In this document: in pieces, positions 35,495 through 44,586 of the stretch
Layout: the number at the start of each line of letters is the position of its first letter
How positions within the stretch are numbered: position 1 is the stretch's first letter
Origin: Actinomadura luzonensis
GTDB lineage: Bacteria; Actinomycetota; Actinomycetes; Streptosporangiales; Streptosporangiaceae
NCBI RefSeq assembly: GCF_022664455.2
Contig: NZ_JAKRKC020000001.1
Location: 5,771,001-5,835,000 of the forward strand
DNA length: 64,000 nucleotides
Reading direction: 5' to 3'
Translations under genes and position numbers: made by a program
Notes under the pieces: generated by a model
Databases searched by the model: none
Seen by the model: the letters and a program-made list of their open reading frames with translations, nothing else
What the model was told of the DNA's origin: nothing

Positions 35495-37838
35495 CGTCCT
35501 CGTTGAGGCACCGCAGCACCGGGAAGCGGGTCAGCGCCGCCGGGTCCAGCTCCTCGTCGGTGGCGACGTGGAAGACCGCGCTCTCGCCCGGCAGCAGGGT
35601 GACGAGCTGGTCGTCCACGGCCGCGGCCGGGTCCAGCCGGTCGGGGAAGAGCGCCAGCTCGCGCAGCACGGTGCGCGCGGCGACCGTCACCCGGTAGCCG
35701 CCCGGCGCGGGCTCGGCGTGCGCGTCGAAGGCGGCCCGCGGGAAGGCCACGGCCGGGTCCTCGGCGTAGAGGCGCACCGCGCGCACCGCGCCGAGGCGGG
35801 CCGACAGCAGCTCGCGCGCCGGGTCGTCGGCGGCGGCCACCGAGGGCGGCAGCTCCACCCTGGTCACCGCGCGCGGCGCCACGTGCACGGCGACCACCTC
35901 CTTGGCCAGCGGCTCGCCGCTCAGCCGGCGCCTGGTCAGCTCCAGCTCGCCCGACCACGCCTGCGGGGCGTCGTTGACCACCGCCAGCTCGCCGTCCAGC
36001 CAGGTGAGCAGCCGGTCGGCGTAGGCGCGGCGCAGCGCGTGCCACAGCGGCTTGCGCCGCCCGTCGCCGTCCACCGCCGACCAGGACGTGACCGGCCAGC
36101 AGTCGTTGAGCTGCCAGACGATCGTGCCCATGGTGTGCGGCATGAGCGCGCGGAAGCGCTCGACGCCGAAGGCCACCGCCCGCGCCTGGTTGAGCTGCGT
36201 CAGGTAGTGCCACTCGTCGAACGTGCGCGGCCGCGGCAGGTGCGCGCCGAGCCCGCGCAGCAGCTTGTCCTGGCCGTCCACGGCCTTCTGGTGCGAGGAG
36301 CCCGGGGTCAGCGGCTCGTCGGAGGAGGCCCGGCGCAGCGTGGCGTACGCGGGCGGCCCCTGGAAGCCGAACTCGGCGACGAAGCGCGGCCGGTAGGCGG
36401 CGTAGCGGGTGTAGTCCTCGCGGTTCCAGACGTCCCAGATGTGGATCGTGCCGCGCGCCGGGTCGTTGGGCGGCAGGCCGGGGGCGCCGGAGTAGGGGCT
36501 GCCCGGCCAGTACGGCCGCGTCGGGTCCAGCTCGGCCACGAGGCCCGGCAGCAGGTCGTGGTAGAAGCCGGCGCCCCAGCTCCGGCCCTGGAGCCGGTCG
36601 CGCCAGCCCCAGTCGGCGTACCCCTCCAGGTTCTCGTTGTTGCCGCACCACAGCACGAGGCTGGGGTGCGGGGCCAGGCGGGTGACGTTCTCGCGGGCCT
36701 CGGCCTCGACCTCCGAGCGGAACGGCTCCTCCTCGGGGTAGGCGGCGCAGGCGAACGGGAAGTCCTGCCACACCATGAGGCCCGTCTCGTCGGCCAGGTC
36801 GTAGAAGTCGTCGCTCTCGTACAGGCCGCCGCCCCAGACGCGCAGCAGGTTCACCCCGGCGTCGGCGGCCTGCCCGAACCGCTCGGCCAGCCGCTCGCGG
36901 GTCACGCGGGAGGGGAAGCAGTCGTCGGGGATCCAGTTGACGCCCTTGACGTAGACCGGCACCCCGTTGATCTTGAACCGGAACGCCTCGCGTTCCAGCT
37001 CGATCGAGCGGAAGCCGATCCGGCCGCGCCACTCGTCCTCGCCGAGCCGCACCGCGAGGTCGTACAGGGGCTGCGCGCCGTGGCCGCGCGGCCACCACAG
37101 CTCCGGGTCCGGCACCTTCAGCGCGAGCACGGCGGCGCGGCCGTCGATGCGCCGCTCCGCGGTGACCCCGGCGACCTCGGCCGACAGCGTGAGCGGCCCC
37201 TCCGCCGCCCGCTCGACCCGGACGTGCACCCGCACCGTCCCGTCCGCGTACGCCAGCGGCCGCACCTCCGCCAGCCGGGCCCCGCTCCAGCTCTCCAGCC
37301 CGATCGGCCGCCAGATGCCCGCGGTGACCAGGGTCGGGCCCCAGTCCCAGCCGAAGTTGCAGGCCATCTTGCGGATGAACGGGTACGGCTCGTCGTAGGC
37401 GCCGGGCCGCTCCCCCAGCGCCGCCCGCCGCTCCTCGGCGTAGGCGTAGGCCGAGCCGAAGGTCACGCTCAGCTCGTTGGCGCCGGCGCGCAGCAGGTGG
37501 CGGACGGGGAAGCGGTAGGAGCGGTGCTGGTTGGCCGTGCTCCCGAGGCGGACCCCGTTGAGCGTGACCTCCGCGACCGTGTCGAGCCCCCGGCACACCA
37601 GGTCGGTGCGTTCGTGCTCGTCCGGCGACCAGGTGAAGGCGGTGCGGTAGGTCCAGTCCCGGCGGCCGATCCAGGCCAGCCGGCGCTCGTTGTCGTCGAG
37701 GTAGGGATCGTCGATGAGGCCGGCGGCGAGCAGGTCGGTGTGCACGCAGCCGGGCACGGTGGCGGGGACCCCGGTGATGAGGTCCGCGGCCTCCTCCGAC
37801 GACAGGGTCCAGCCGTCGTGCAGCGGACGGTGGTTCAA
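35484..37838 (-). CDS. Beta-mannosidase (glycoside hydrolase family 2)
   Basis: A 784-residue intracellular GH2 enzyme with no signal peptide. The order is jelly-roll sugar-binding domain, Ig-like domain, TIM barrel, C-terminal beta domain. Family motifs are MACNFGWDWGPTLVTAGIWRP, WCGNNEN with the acid/base Glu402 and AEFGFQGPP with the nucleophile Glu489. It should remove beta-D-mannose from non-reducing ends. A TTG start with GAAGGAGA five bases upstream is the only well-placed start; it lies 10 bases after the ATPase stop. It is the last gene of the ABC operon, so it likely degrades the imported oligosaccharide. Confidence 0.92.
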   Translation of the reverse strand: MNHRPLHDGWTLSSEEAADLITGVPATVPGCVHTDLLAAGLIDDPYLDDNERRLAWIGRRDWTYRTAFTWSPDEHERTDLVCRGLDTVAEVTLNGVRLGSTANQHRSYRFPVRHLLRAGANELSVTFGSAYAYAEERRAALGERPGAYDEPYPFIRKMACNFGWDWGPTLVTAGIWRPIGLESWSGARLAEVRPLAYADGTVRVHVRVERAAEGPLTLSAEVAGVTAERRIDGRAAVLALKVPDPELWWPRGHGAQPLYDLAVRLGEDEWRGRIGFRSIELEREAFRFKINGVPVYVKGVNWIPDDCFPSRVTRERLAERFGQAADAGVNLLRVWGGGLYESDDFYDLADETGLMVWQDFPFACAAYPEEEPFRSEVEAEARENVTRLAPHPSLVLWCGNNENLEGYADWGWRDRLQGRSWGAGFYHDLLPGLVAELDPTRPYWPGSPYSGAPGLPPNDPARGTIHIWDVWNREDYTRYAAYRPRFVAEFGFQGPPAYATLRRASSDEPLTPGSSHQKAVDGQDKLLRGLGAHLPRPRTFDEWHYLTQLNQARAVAFGVERFRALMPHTMGTIVWQLNDCWPVTSWSAVDGDGRRKPLWHALRRAYADRLLTWLDGELAVVNDAPQAWSGELELTRRRLSGEPLAKEVVAVHVAPRAVTRVELPPSVAAADDPARELLSARLGAVRAVRLYAEDPAVAFPRAAFDAHAEPAPGGYRVTVAARTVLRELALFPDRLDPAAAVDDQLVTLLPGESAVFHVATDEELDPAALTRFPVLRCLNEDVTP

Positions 37839-37848
37839 GAGGTCTCCT

Positions 37849-38727
37849 TCAGCAGGTCGTCAGCCGGGCGCACGCCACGAAGTGCCCCGGGCCGGCCTCC
37901 AGCAGGCCGCCGGAGGCCCCGCGCTCGTGGTAGAGGCAGGTGTCCACGGCGTCGGCGTCGGCCCAGTCCTCGTGCAGGCGCGGCACCGCCGACAGCAGCT
38001 CGCGCGTGTAGGGGTGCAGCGGGTCGCCGAAGACCCGCTCCGTCGGGCCCATCTCCACCACCGTGCCCTGGCGCAGTACGATCGTGCGTTCGGCCAGGTA
38101 GTTGCCGAGCGACAGGTCGTGGGTGATGTAGAGCACGCCGAGCCCCCTCGTCTTCAGCTCGGCGAGCAGGTTGAGCACGTCGATGCGGGTGCTGGCGTCG
38201 AGCATGCTGGTGATCTCGTCGGCCACCAGCAGCTTGATGTCCAGCAGCAGCGCGCGGGCGATGAGCAGGCGCTGGAGCTGGCCGCCGCTGAGCTGGTGGG
38301 GGAACTTGCCGAGCACCTGGCCGGGGTCGAGCCGCACGTCGCGGAGCGCCGCGCGGACCCGCTCGTCCCACTCCGGCGCGGGCACGCCGGGATGGTACGA
38401 GTCCTTGATCATCGCGAACACCCGGTCGGCCTTGAACACCGGGTTGAACGAGCTGAACGGGTCCTGGAAGATGCCCTGCACGTGCCGGTAGTACTCCTTG
38501 CCCGCCCGCGCCGGCCGCCCGTCGTAGGTGATGGAGCCGCTGGTGGCCGGGTTGAGCCCGAGGATCATGCGGCCGATCGTGGACTTGCCGCTGCCGCTCT
38601 CCCCGATGAGGGAGACGACCTCGCCGGGCACGACGTCGAAGCTGACGTCCCGCACGGCGGTGACGGTCCGGCCGCCGAACGCGCCGATCCTGAACACCTT
38701 GGTGACGTGGTCGAGTCTCAGCATCAT
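37849..38727 (-). CDS. Oligosaccharide/peptide-type ABC transporter ATP-binding protein (DppF/OppF-like)
   Basis: A 292-residue ATPase with Walker A GESGSGKST, QDPFSSFNP (typical Q-loop of the Opp/Dpp class), signature LSGGQLQR, Walker B LLVADEITSMLD and switch THDLSLG. The C-terminus PLHPYTRELLSAVP matches the oligopeptide ATPase domain. The start ATG overlaps the upstream ATPase stop by four bases (ATGA). The CebR box of the operon and the downstream mannosidase suggest that the cargo is an oligosaccharide. Confidence 0.9.
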   Translation of the reverse strand: MMLRLDHVTKVFRIGAFGGRTVTAVRDVSFDVVPGEVVSLIGESGSGKSTIGRMILGLNPATSGSITYDGRPARAGKEYYRHVQGIFQDPFSSFNPVFKADRVFAMIKDSYHPGVPAPEWDERVRAALRDVRLDPGQVLGKFPHQLSGGQLQRLLIARALLLDIKLLVADEITSMLDASTRIDVLNLLAELKTRGLGVLYITHDLSLGNYLAERTIVLRQGTVVEMGPTERVFGDPLHPYTRELLSAVPRLHEDWADADAVDTCLYHERGASGGLLEAGPGHFVACARLTTC

Positions 38728-39665
38728 GCCTTCCAGCAGGCGACGTGGTGGCCGGGCGCGACCTCGGCCACGGGCGGGTCCGCGGCGCACTCGTCGCCCG
38801 CGAGGGGGCAGCGGGCGCGGAAGCGGCAGCCGGCGGGCGGGTCGAGCAGCGACGGCGGGCTGCCCGCGATGCCCTCCAGCCGCCGCTCGGCGTAGCGCAC
38901 GCCGACCTCGGGCAGCGAGTCGATCAGCAGCCGCGTGTACGGGTGCCGGGGCGCCTTGACGATCACGTCGGCGGGGGCCTTCTCGGCGAGGCGGCCCGCG
39001 TACATGACCATGATCGTGTCGGCGATGTGGTGGGTGAGCGCGATGTCGTGGGTGACGAAGATCATGCTCTTGACGTAGCCGCTGTCGCGGAAGCCGAGCA
39101 GGGCGCGGGCGACGGCCTTCTGGGTGGAGACGTCGAGCGCGGAGGTGACCTCGTCGGCGATGAGCAGGGACGGGTCGAGCAGCGTGGAGATGACCATGAC
39201 CATGCGCTGCTTCATGCCGCCCGACAGCTCGATCGGGTAGCGGTCGAGCACCTCGCGCGGCAGCCCGACCTGGTCCATGCGGCGTTCCAGCTCGGCGGTG
39301 TCGAGGGCGGCGCCGCGCGAGCGCAGCAGCTCGCCGACCATCTTGCGGATCTTGCGGGTGGGATTGAGCGCGCTCATCGCGTACTGCGGGATGAGCGAGA
39401 CCTCCGTGAAGCGGAAGGCCGTCATCGCGCGGTCGTCGGCGACGGGCAGCTCCCGCCCGTCGAGGACGACCCGGCCGCCGACGTGGCGCATGCGGCCGTC
39501 CATGCGGATGAGGGCCTTGCCGAGGGTGCTCTTGCCGCAGCCGGACTCGCCGACCAGGCCGAGGATCTCGCCGTCGCCGAGCTCGAAGGACATGCCGTCG
39601 AGCGCGCGCACGTCGCCCCTGAGCGTCCGGTAGTGCACCTTCAGCTCGCTGACCTGCAGGCTCAT
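38724..39665 (-). CDS. Oligosaccharide/peptide-type ABC transporter ATP-binding protein (DppD/OppD-like)
   Basis: A 313-residue ATPase with Walker A GESGCGKST, QYAMSALNP, signature LSGGMKQR, Walker B LLIADEVTSALD and THDIALTHH. The C-terminal CRFRARCPLAGDEC is the Cys-rich motif found in DppD/OppD proteins, where it can hold an iron-sulfur cluster. Both ends overlap the neighbouring genes by four bases, showing tight translational coupling. Acts with the DppF-like subunit. Confidence 0.9.
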   Translation of the reverse strand: MSLQVSELKVHYRTLRGDVRALDGMSFELGDGEILGLVGESGCGKSTLGKALIRMDGRMRHVGGRVVLDGRELPVADDRAMTAFRFTEVSLIPQYAMSALNPTRKIRKMVGELLRSRGAALDTAELERRMDQVGLPREVLDRYPIELSGGMKQRMVMVISTLLDPSLLIADEVTSALDVSTQKAVARALLGFRDSGYVKSMIFVTHDIALTHHIADTIMVMYAGRLAEKAPADVIVKAPRHPYTRLLIDSLPEVGVRYAERRLEGIAGSPPSLLDPPAGCRFRARCPLAGDECAADPPVAEVAPGHHVACWKA

Positions 39666-40546
39666 GTCTCCCTCAGTTTCGGGTTGAAGACCTCGTCGAG
39701 GCCGACGTTGGCCACGTACAGGGCGCCCACGATCGCGGTGATCGCGGCGCCGGGCGGCACGAACCACCACCACATGCCGAGCTGGAGGGCGCTCCACTGG
39801 TTGGCGTTCTGCAGCATCAGGCCCAGCGAGACGCCCTCGGTGGGGCCGAGGCCGATGAAGTCGAGCGAGGAGGCGATGAGCACCGAGCCGCCGAACAGCA
39901 GGATGAACGTCATGAACAGGTAGCTGCTCATGTTCGGCGCGATCTCCCTGGCGATGATCCGCCCGGTGCCGGAGCCGCTCATCCTGGCCAGGTCCACGAA
40001 CTCGCGGGTGCGCAGCGAGAACGTCTGCGCCCGGATCGCCCGGGCCGCCCACGGCCACTGCGTCAGCCCGATGAACAGGCCCTGCACGGCCACGCTGCGG
40101 ATCCCGAGGTAGGCGTTGATGATCAGCAGGACGGCCAGGGTGGGGATGACGAGGATGACGTTGGTGAGCATGTTGAGCACCTCGTCGAGGATGCCGCCGC
40201 GGTAGCCGGCGACGAAGCCGACGACCATGCCGATGACCGCGGCGATGCCGCCGCCGACCACGCCGACGACGAAGGTGCTGCGCAGCCCGTGCACGAACTG
40301 GGCGAAGATGTCCTGGCCGAAGGTGGTGGTGCCGAGCCAGTGCGCGCCGCTCGGCGGGCTCATGGGCTGGGGGCCGTACTCGTTGGGCGCGGCGCCGGTG
40401 AGCAGCGGGCCGAACAGCCCCAGCAGCAGCAGCGCGAGGACGATGACCAGGCCGGTCATCAGCTTGCCGTTGCGCACCGCGAAGTGCAGCGCCTCGCGCC
40501 GCACCGCGGCCGGCTCGCGCGGGACGGCTTCCTGGATCGTCGTCAT
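39662..40546 (-). CDS. ABC transporter permease (DppC/OppC-like)
   Basis: A 294-residue membrane protein. After MTTIQEAVPREP it has the family N-terminus GKLMTGLVIVLALLLLGLFGPL, HWLGTTTFGQDIFAQ (the DppC signature) and the ATPase-contact segment REFVDLARMSGSGTGRIIAREI. About six hydrophobic segments. Overlaps both neighbouring genes by four bases. Forms the heterodimeric pore with the DppB-like permease. Confidence 0.9.
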   Translation of the reverse strand: MTTIQEAVPREPAAVRREALHFAVRNGKLMTGLVIVLALLLLGLFGPLLTGAAPNEYGPQPMSPPSGAHWLGTTTFGQDIFAQFVHGLRSTFVVGVVGGGIAAVIGMVVGFVAGYRGGILDEVLNMLTNVILVIPTLAVLLIINAYLGIRSVAVQGLFIGLTQWPWAARAIRAQTFSLRTREFVDLARMSGSGTGRIIAREIAPNMSSYLFMTFILLFGGSVLIASSLDFIGLGPTEGVSLGLMLQNANQWSALQLGMWWWFVPPGAAITAIVGALYVANVGLDEVFNPKLRET

Positions 40547-41538
40547 GCCTGCGCACCCGCCATTCCCGCCCTGGTCCGCGGGTCGACCACGACGTAGACG
40601 ATGTCGATGATGAAGTTGGCGATCAGCACGCCGAGCACGATGAACAGGAACGTGCCCTGGAGGAGGAAGAAGTCCTTGTTCTGGATGGCCTTCAGGATGA
40701 GGCTGCCGAGGCCCGGGTAGGCGAAGACGATCTCGGTGACCAGCGCGCCGGCCACGATCACGCCGAGCTGCAGGGCCAGGCCGGTGATCTGGGGCAGGAC
40801 GGCGTTGCGGAAGGCGTAGCGGCGGATGAGCCGGTCGGGCGCGCCGAGGGCCGACAGGTAGGTGGAGTAGTCGGACTCCAGCTCGTAGATGATCATGTTG
40901 CGCATGCCGATCGCCCAGCCGCCGAGCGCCACCAGGAACAACGACAGGAACGGCAGCGTCCAGTGGTGCAGCAGGTCGAGGAGGAACGCCCACGACAGGT
41001 GGGGGCGCATGGAGAAGCTGTAGCCGCCGGCCACCGGGAAGATCCCGGCGATCACGCCGAGCGACCAGGCCAGCAGCACCGCCAGCCACATGTACGGCAT
41101 CGCCGTCAGGACGTACCCGACGGGCAGGACGGTGTTGTCGAGCAGCTTGCGGCGGGCCGCGTACGCGCCGAACCGGTTGCCCACCACCCAGCTCAGCAGC
41201 ACCGACGGCACGACCAGCGCCAGCGTGTACGGCACCGCCGCGCCGATGACCTGGCTGACCGGCGTCGGGAAGAGCCAGATGCTGGTGCCGAAGTCGCCGC
41301 GCAGCAGCGCGCCCCAGAAGTTGCCGTACTGGCTGAGCAGCGGCTGGTCCAGGCCGAAGAGGCTGCTGTAGTAGGCCCGCATCGCCTCGACGGCCTCGGG
41401 CTGGCTGACGTTGGCCCGCGCGACCATGCTGGCCACCGGGTCGCCGGGCATGAAGCGCGGGATCATCCAGTTGACGGTGACGGCGACGAAGAACGTCAGC
41501 CCGTAGATGAGCAGTTTCCTGCCGAAGTAGCGGCGCAC
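40543..41538 (-). CDS. ABC transporter permease (DppB/OppB-like)
   Basis: A 331-residue membrane protein with MIPRFMPGDPVASMVARA (the typical periplasmic segment after the first helix), LDQPLLSQYGNFWGALLRGDFG and the coupling segment YLSALGAPDRLIRRYAFRNAVLPQ. About six hydrophobic segments. It follows the binding-protein gene after 61 bases that contain a strong hairpin. Confidence 0.9.
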   Translation of the reverse strand: MRRYFGRKLLIYGLTFFVAVTVNWMIPRFMPGDPVASMVARANVSQPEAVEAMRAYYSSLFGLDQPLLSQYGNFWGALLRGDFGTSIWLFPTPVSQVIGAAVPYTLALVVPSVLLSWVVGNRFGAYAARRKLLDNTVLPVGYVLTAMPYMWLAVLLAWSLGVIAGIFPVAGGYSFSMRPHLSWAFLLDLLHHWTLPFLSLFLVALGGWAIGMRNMIIYELESDYSTYLSALGAPDRLIRRYAFRNAVLPQITGLALQLGVIVAGALVTEIVFAYPGLGSLILKAIQNKDFFLLQGTFLFIVLGVLIANFIIDIVYVVVDPRTRAGMAGAQA

Positions 41539-41559
41539 GTGATCGGTCTCCGTGTGGGT

Positions 41560-41586
41560 CCCCCGCTCCCGGCGCGGGAGCGGGGG
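41560..41586 (-). terminator. Intra-operon hairpin after the binding-protein gene
   Basis: CCCCCGCTCCCG-GCG-CGGGAGCGGGGG is a perfect 12-bp stem with a 3-base loop between the binding-protein stop and the permease start. It probably gives partial termination or mRNA protection, so the binding protein exceeds the membrane subunits. Confidence 0.7.
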
Positions 41587-41599
41587 ACGAGGGGTTCGG

Positions 41600-43363
41600 T
41601 CAGGAGGCGGTGGGCTGGATCTGGGTGAGGGTCTCGAAGCCGCCCAGTTCGAACCAGTTGCGCCACATCACGGCGGGGGTCTTCGGCGCGCTCCCGGCCT
41701 CGGCCGGCCAGTTCTTCCACACGGCGTTGCTGGACTGGGCCCAGAGGCCGTTGTACCAGAGCGGGATCACCGGCAGGTCGTCCAGGCTGATCTGCTGGAG
41801 CTGGGAGATGATCTTCTGCATGCCCGCGGTGTCGTCGGTCTTGACCTGGTCGAGCTGCTGGACCAGGTCCCAGGCCTTCTTGTTCTCGTAGCGGGCGAAG
41901 TTCACCGTGTTCTGCTGCTTCTGGACCGGGAGCTGGAACATGTACTCGTAGTAGGTGTACGGCGAGTTGGACAGCTGCCGCTCGTTGTTGATCAGCAGGT
42001 CGAAGTCGCCCTTGGCGCGCTTCTCCACCAGGGCGTTGAAGTCGGGGAAGTCGGGGGTGACCTGGATGCCGGCGGTCTTGGCGCTGGCGGCGATCGAGCG
42101 GGCCGACTCCATCCAGTCGGTCCAGCCGGACGGGACGATGAGCGACAGGCTCAGCTTGGAGCCGTCCTTGTTCTCCACGTAGCCGTCGTTGTCGGTGTCC
42201 TTGTAGCCGGCGTCGGCCAGCAGCTTCTTGGCCTTGGCGGTGTCGAAGGAGAAGCCGGAGCTCGCGACCACGTTCTGGTCGACGTACTTGTCCCACTGCG
42301 GCAGCAGGCCGGTGGGGCTGGCGGCCTTGACCAGGTTGCCGTAGACGCCCTCGACGATCTTCTTGACGTCGATCGAGGAGGCGAGGGCCTTGCGGAAGGC
42401 GGGGTCGTCCATCGGCTTCTTGGTGGTGTTGGGCACCAGCCAGGCGGTGTTGGCCGACAACATGTAGGGCGGCTGGTTGTAGTACGTCGTCAGGCCGAAG
42501 TTGCCCTTGACCAGGTTGGCGACGCCGGGCAGGAAGTTGTTGCTGAGGTCGAGGCCCTTCTGCAGCAGCAGGCCGAGGGCGACCTCGTTGCTCGGGGTGG
42601 CGATGTCGACGATGTAGCGGGGCTTGGGCTCCATGTTGAGCGCGGTCTTGCCCCACCAGTCGTCGCGGCGCTGCAGGACCACGCGGTCCTGGTCCTTGCT
42701 CATGAAGGTGTAGGCGCCGGTGCCGACCGGCTTGTCGTTGACGCCGTCCAGGACCTCCTTCTCGGAGCGGTCCTTCCAGACGTGCTCGGGGACCATCGAG
42801 CGGGAGTAGAGCATGAAGTCCCACTCCTGGTAGTTGGCCTTGGAGAAGGTGAACTTGACCGTCTGGTCGTCCACGGCCTCCACGCTCTTCAGCCAGTTCC
42901 ACAGGTTGTGGTACGGAATCGTTTCCATCTTGCCGAGCTCGAAGGAGAAGACGACGTCCTTGGCGGCGAAAGGCTGCCCGTCCGACCACTTGACGCCGGG
43001 GCGCAGCTTGAGCTCGTAGGTGGTGTCGCCGGTCCAGGAGCCGCCGGTGGCGAGCCAGGGGGTCAGCTTGGCGTTGACCGTGTCGTAGTGGAACAGGGTC
43101 TCGTACACCAGGCCCTTGGTGCCGACGGCGGAGTCCCACTCGCGGATCGGGTTGTAGTTGGCGGGCGGGCCCCACTGGGTGCCGGTGGTGTAGAGGGTCT
43201 CGCCGCGCGGGAGCTGGTTCGGGTCGGCGGCGGCCGGGCCGCCCTGGCTCTGGCCCTGGGAGGGGGCCGGCCCGGTCGGCGTGGCGGGGCCGCCGCTGCA
43301 GGCCGCGGCGGCGAGCAGTCCGGCCGCGAGGAGGGGGACGATCTTCCGAGCCCGGTTACGCAT
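41600..43363 (-). CDS. ABC transporter substrate-binding lipoprotein (DPP-type family 5)
   Basis: A 587-residue solute-binding protein. The signal (RNRARKIVPLLAAGLLAAAACSGG) ends with lipobox AAAC. The mature protein has YNPIREWDSA, ELKLRPGVKWSDGQPFAAKDVVF, which is the SBP_bac_5 signature, NKPVGTGAYTF-type segments and a C-terminal domain with INNERQLSNSPYTYYEYMF. The family is named for peptides, but members also bind cello- and manno-oligosaccharides. ATG with AAGGAGA upstream. Just before it lies a perfect CebR operator, supporting a beta-glycan substrate. Confidence 0.9.
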   Translation of the reverse strand: MRNRARKIVPLLAAGLLAAAACSGGPATPTGPAPSQGQSQGGPAAADPNQLPRGETLYTTGTQWGPPANYNPIREWDSAVGTKGLVYETLFHYDTVNAKLTPWLATGGSWTGDTTYELKLRPGVKWSDGQPFAAKDVVFSFELGKMETIPYHNLWNWLKSVEAVDDQTVKFTFSKANYQEWDFMLYSRSMVPEHVWKDRSEKEVLDGVNDKPVGTGAYTFMSKDQDRVVLQRRDDWWGKTALNMEPKPRYIVDIATPSNEVALGLLLQKGLDLSNNFLPGVANLVKGNFGLTTYYNQPPYMLSANTAWLVPNTTKKPMDDPAFRKALASSIDVKKIVEGVYGNLVKAASPTGLLPQWDKYVDQNVVASSGFSFDTAKAKKLLADAGYKDTDNDGYVENKDGSKLSLSLIVPSGWTDWMESARSIAASAKTAGIQVTPDFPDFNALVEKRAKGDFDLLINNERQLSNSPYTYYEYMFQLPVQKQQNTVNFARYENKKAWDLVQQLDQVKTDDTAGMQKIISQLQQISLDDLPVIPLWYNGLWAQSSNAVWKNWPAEAGSAPKTPAVMWRNWFELGGFETLTQIQPTAS

Positions 43364-43381
43364 CGCTGGTCTCCTTACCAA

Positions 43382-43395
43382 TGGGAGCGCTCCCA
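43382..43395. promoter_or_regulatory. CebR-type operator (perfect 14-bp palindrome)
   Basis: TGGGAGCGCTCCCA is identical to the established CebR/CelR (LacI family) box of Streptomyces and Thermobifida cellulose genes. It lies 18-32 bases upstream of the binding-protein ATG, downstream of the likely promoter, so a bound repressor would block the operon. The regulator itself is not in the window. Confidence 0.9.
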
Positions 43396-43447
43396 GAAGC
43401 CCCCGCATCGAGCGCTGGAACACTGCTGAACCGGATAAGTACCGCGA

Positions 43448-43476
43448 ACGTAAATTCCGTGTGTCACCCCCGTCAA
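43448..43476 (-). promoter_or_regulatory. Putative promoter of the DPP-type ABC/mannosidase operon
   Basis: On the minus strand TTGACG (43471-43476) is followed after 17 bases by TTACGT (43448-43453). Transcription would start before the CebR box. The -10 match is weak. The rest of the 352-base gap 43364-43715 holds only the CebR boxes and the leader of the CAP-domain gene. Confidence 0.4.
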
Positions 43477-43505
43477 GAGCCGTGACGCTTTCGAGACGTG
43501 GTGCG

Positions 43506-43519
43506 CTGGAGCGCTCTCA
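43506..43519. promoter_or_regulatory. Degenerate second CebR-like site
   Basis: CTGGAGCGCTCTCA matches the CebR box at 11 of 14 positions, keeping the central GGAGCGCTC. It lies 124 bases upstream of the perfect box, beyond the putative promoter, where it could help repression by looping. Functional binding is uncertain. Confidence 0.35.
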
Positions 43520-43715
43520 TCGGCCCGGCGGCCGGTCCGGCGACCGGTTTCGGCCGCCCGCATCCCCGGCCCGGCGGACCGCCTCAGACGCCCCAGGAGA
43601 ACCTTTGGTTTACCGGTTACATCACGAAATTGTCCCGAATCGGCTGACAAAAGGGTTGCGGCCCGACAGAATGCATGGCCATCCAGCGTCTACCGCAAAC
43701 TGGAGGAAACCCCCT

Positions 43716-44579
43716 ATGCGTAGACCCCTAGGGGTTCTTGCCGGCCTGGTGAGCGCCGCCGCCCTGTGCGCGCCGGTCACCGCGGCCGAGGCCGCGACCG
43801 CATCCGAGTCGGCCTGCCGGGTTACCGTCACCAAGCCCAGGCTGAGCGGCACCGCTCTCCGGATCACCTCCTCGGCCGCCCGCCGCGGCTGCTTCTCCCC
43901 CGGCCTCGTGCGCATCCGCATCCTTCGCGCCGTCCCCGGCCGCGACCCGGTCGTCAAGAGCGGCGCCACCCGCGAGGGCCGGCTCTCGCTCGCGCTGGCC
44001 TGCAAGCCCGGCACGTACTACGCGACCGCCACCGACTACCGCGGCCACACCGTCAGGTCCCGGGCGGCCCGGCTCACCTGCGACCCGTCCACGGGCACCC
44101 CCACCCCCTCGCCGACGCCCACCACCTCGGGCACTCCCACGGCGACGCCGACCACCACGCCGACGGGCACGCCCACGAGCGGTGCCGTCGGCACCGCGGA
44201 GGAGAACGAGGTCCTCCGCATCACCAACGAGGAGCGCGCCAAGGCGGGCTGCGCCCCGCTCGCGCACGACCCGCAGCTCCGCGCGGCGGCCTTCGGCCAC
44301 TCCGCCGACATGGCGAAGAAGGGCTATTTCAGCCACACCTCGCAGGACGGCCGCACCTTCACCGACCGCATCCGCGCGGCCGGCTTCACCGGCGGCTCGG
44401 CCTGGGCGGAGAACATCGCCAAGGGACAGACCTCCCCCGCCTCGGTCATGCAGTCCTGGATGAACAGCTCCGGCCACCGGGCCAACATCCTCAACTGCCG
44501 CTACAACCTCATCGGCGTCGGCATGGCCAGGAGCTCCGGCGGCACGCTCTACTGGACGCAGGACTTCGCCGCCAGGTAG
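43716..44579 (+). CDS. Secreted CAP/SCP-domain protein
   Basis: A 287-residue exported protein. The signal peptide runs to TAAEAATA; a Cys-containing beta domain (residues ~30-130) follows, then a Thr/Pro/Ser linker (TPTPSPTPTTSGTPTATP) and a CAP domain from ~150. The CAP domain has ITNEERAKAGCAPLAHDPQL, HSADMAKKGYFSHTSQDG, GSAWAENIA and SSGHRANILNC, which carry the conserved His/Glu set. Bacterial CAP proteins are mostly of unknown function. ATG at 43716 has GGAGGAAA upstream; the longer frame lacks support. Confidence 0.9.
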   Translation: MRRPLGVLAGLVSAAALCAPVTAAEAATASESACRVTVTKPRLSGTALRITSSAARRGCFSPGLVRIRILRAVPGRDPVVKSGATREGRLSLALACKPGTYYATATDYRGHTVRSRAARLTCDPSTGTPTPSPTPTTSGTPTATPTTTPTGTPTSGAVGTAEENEVLRITNEERAKAGCAPLAHDPQLRAAAFGHSADMAKKGYFSHTSQDGRTFTDRIRAAGFTGGSAWAENIAKGQTSPASVMQSWMNSSGHRANILNCRYNLIGVGMARSSGGTLYWTQDFAAR

Positions 44580-44586
44580 CCGCCGC

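Noticed and set aside
37849..43363. A dipeptide/oligopeptide importer
   Set aside because: The subunit families fit, but the CebR operator and the terminal beta-mannosidase point to oligosaccharides. Peptides are kept only as an alternative.
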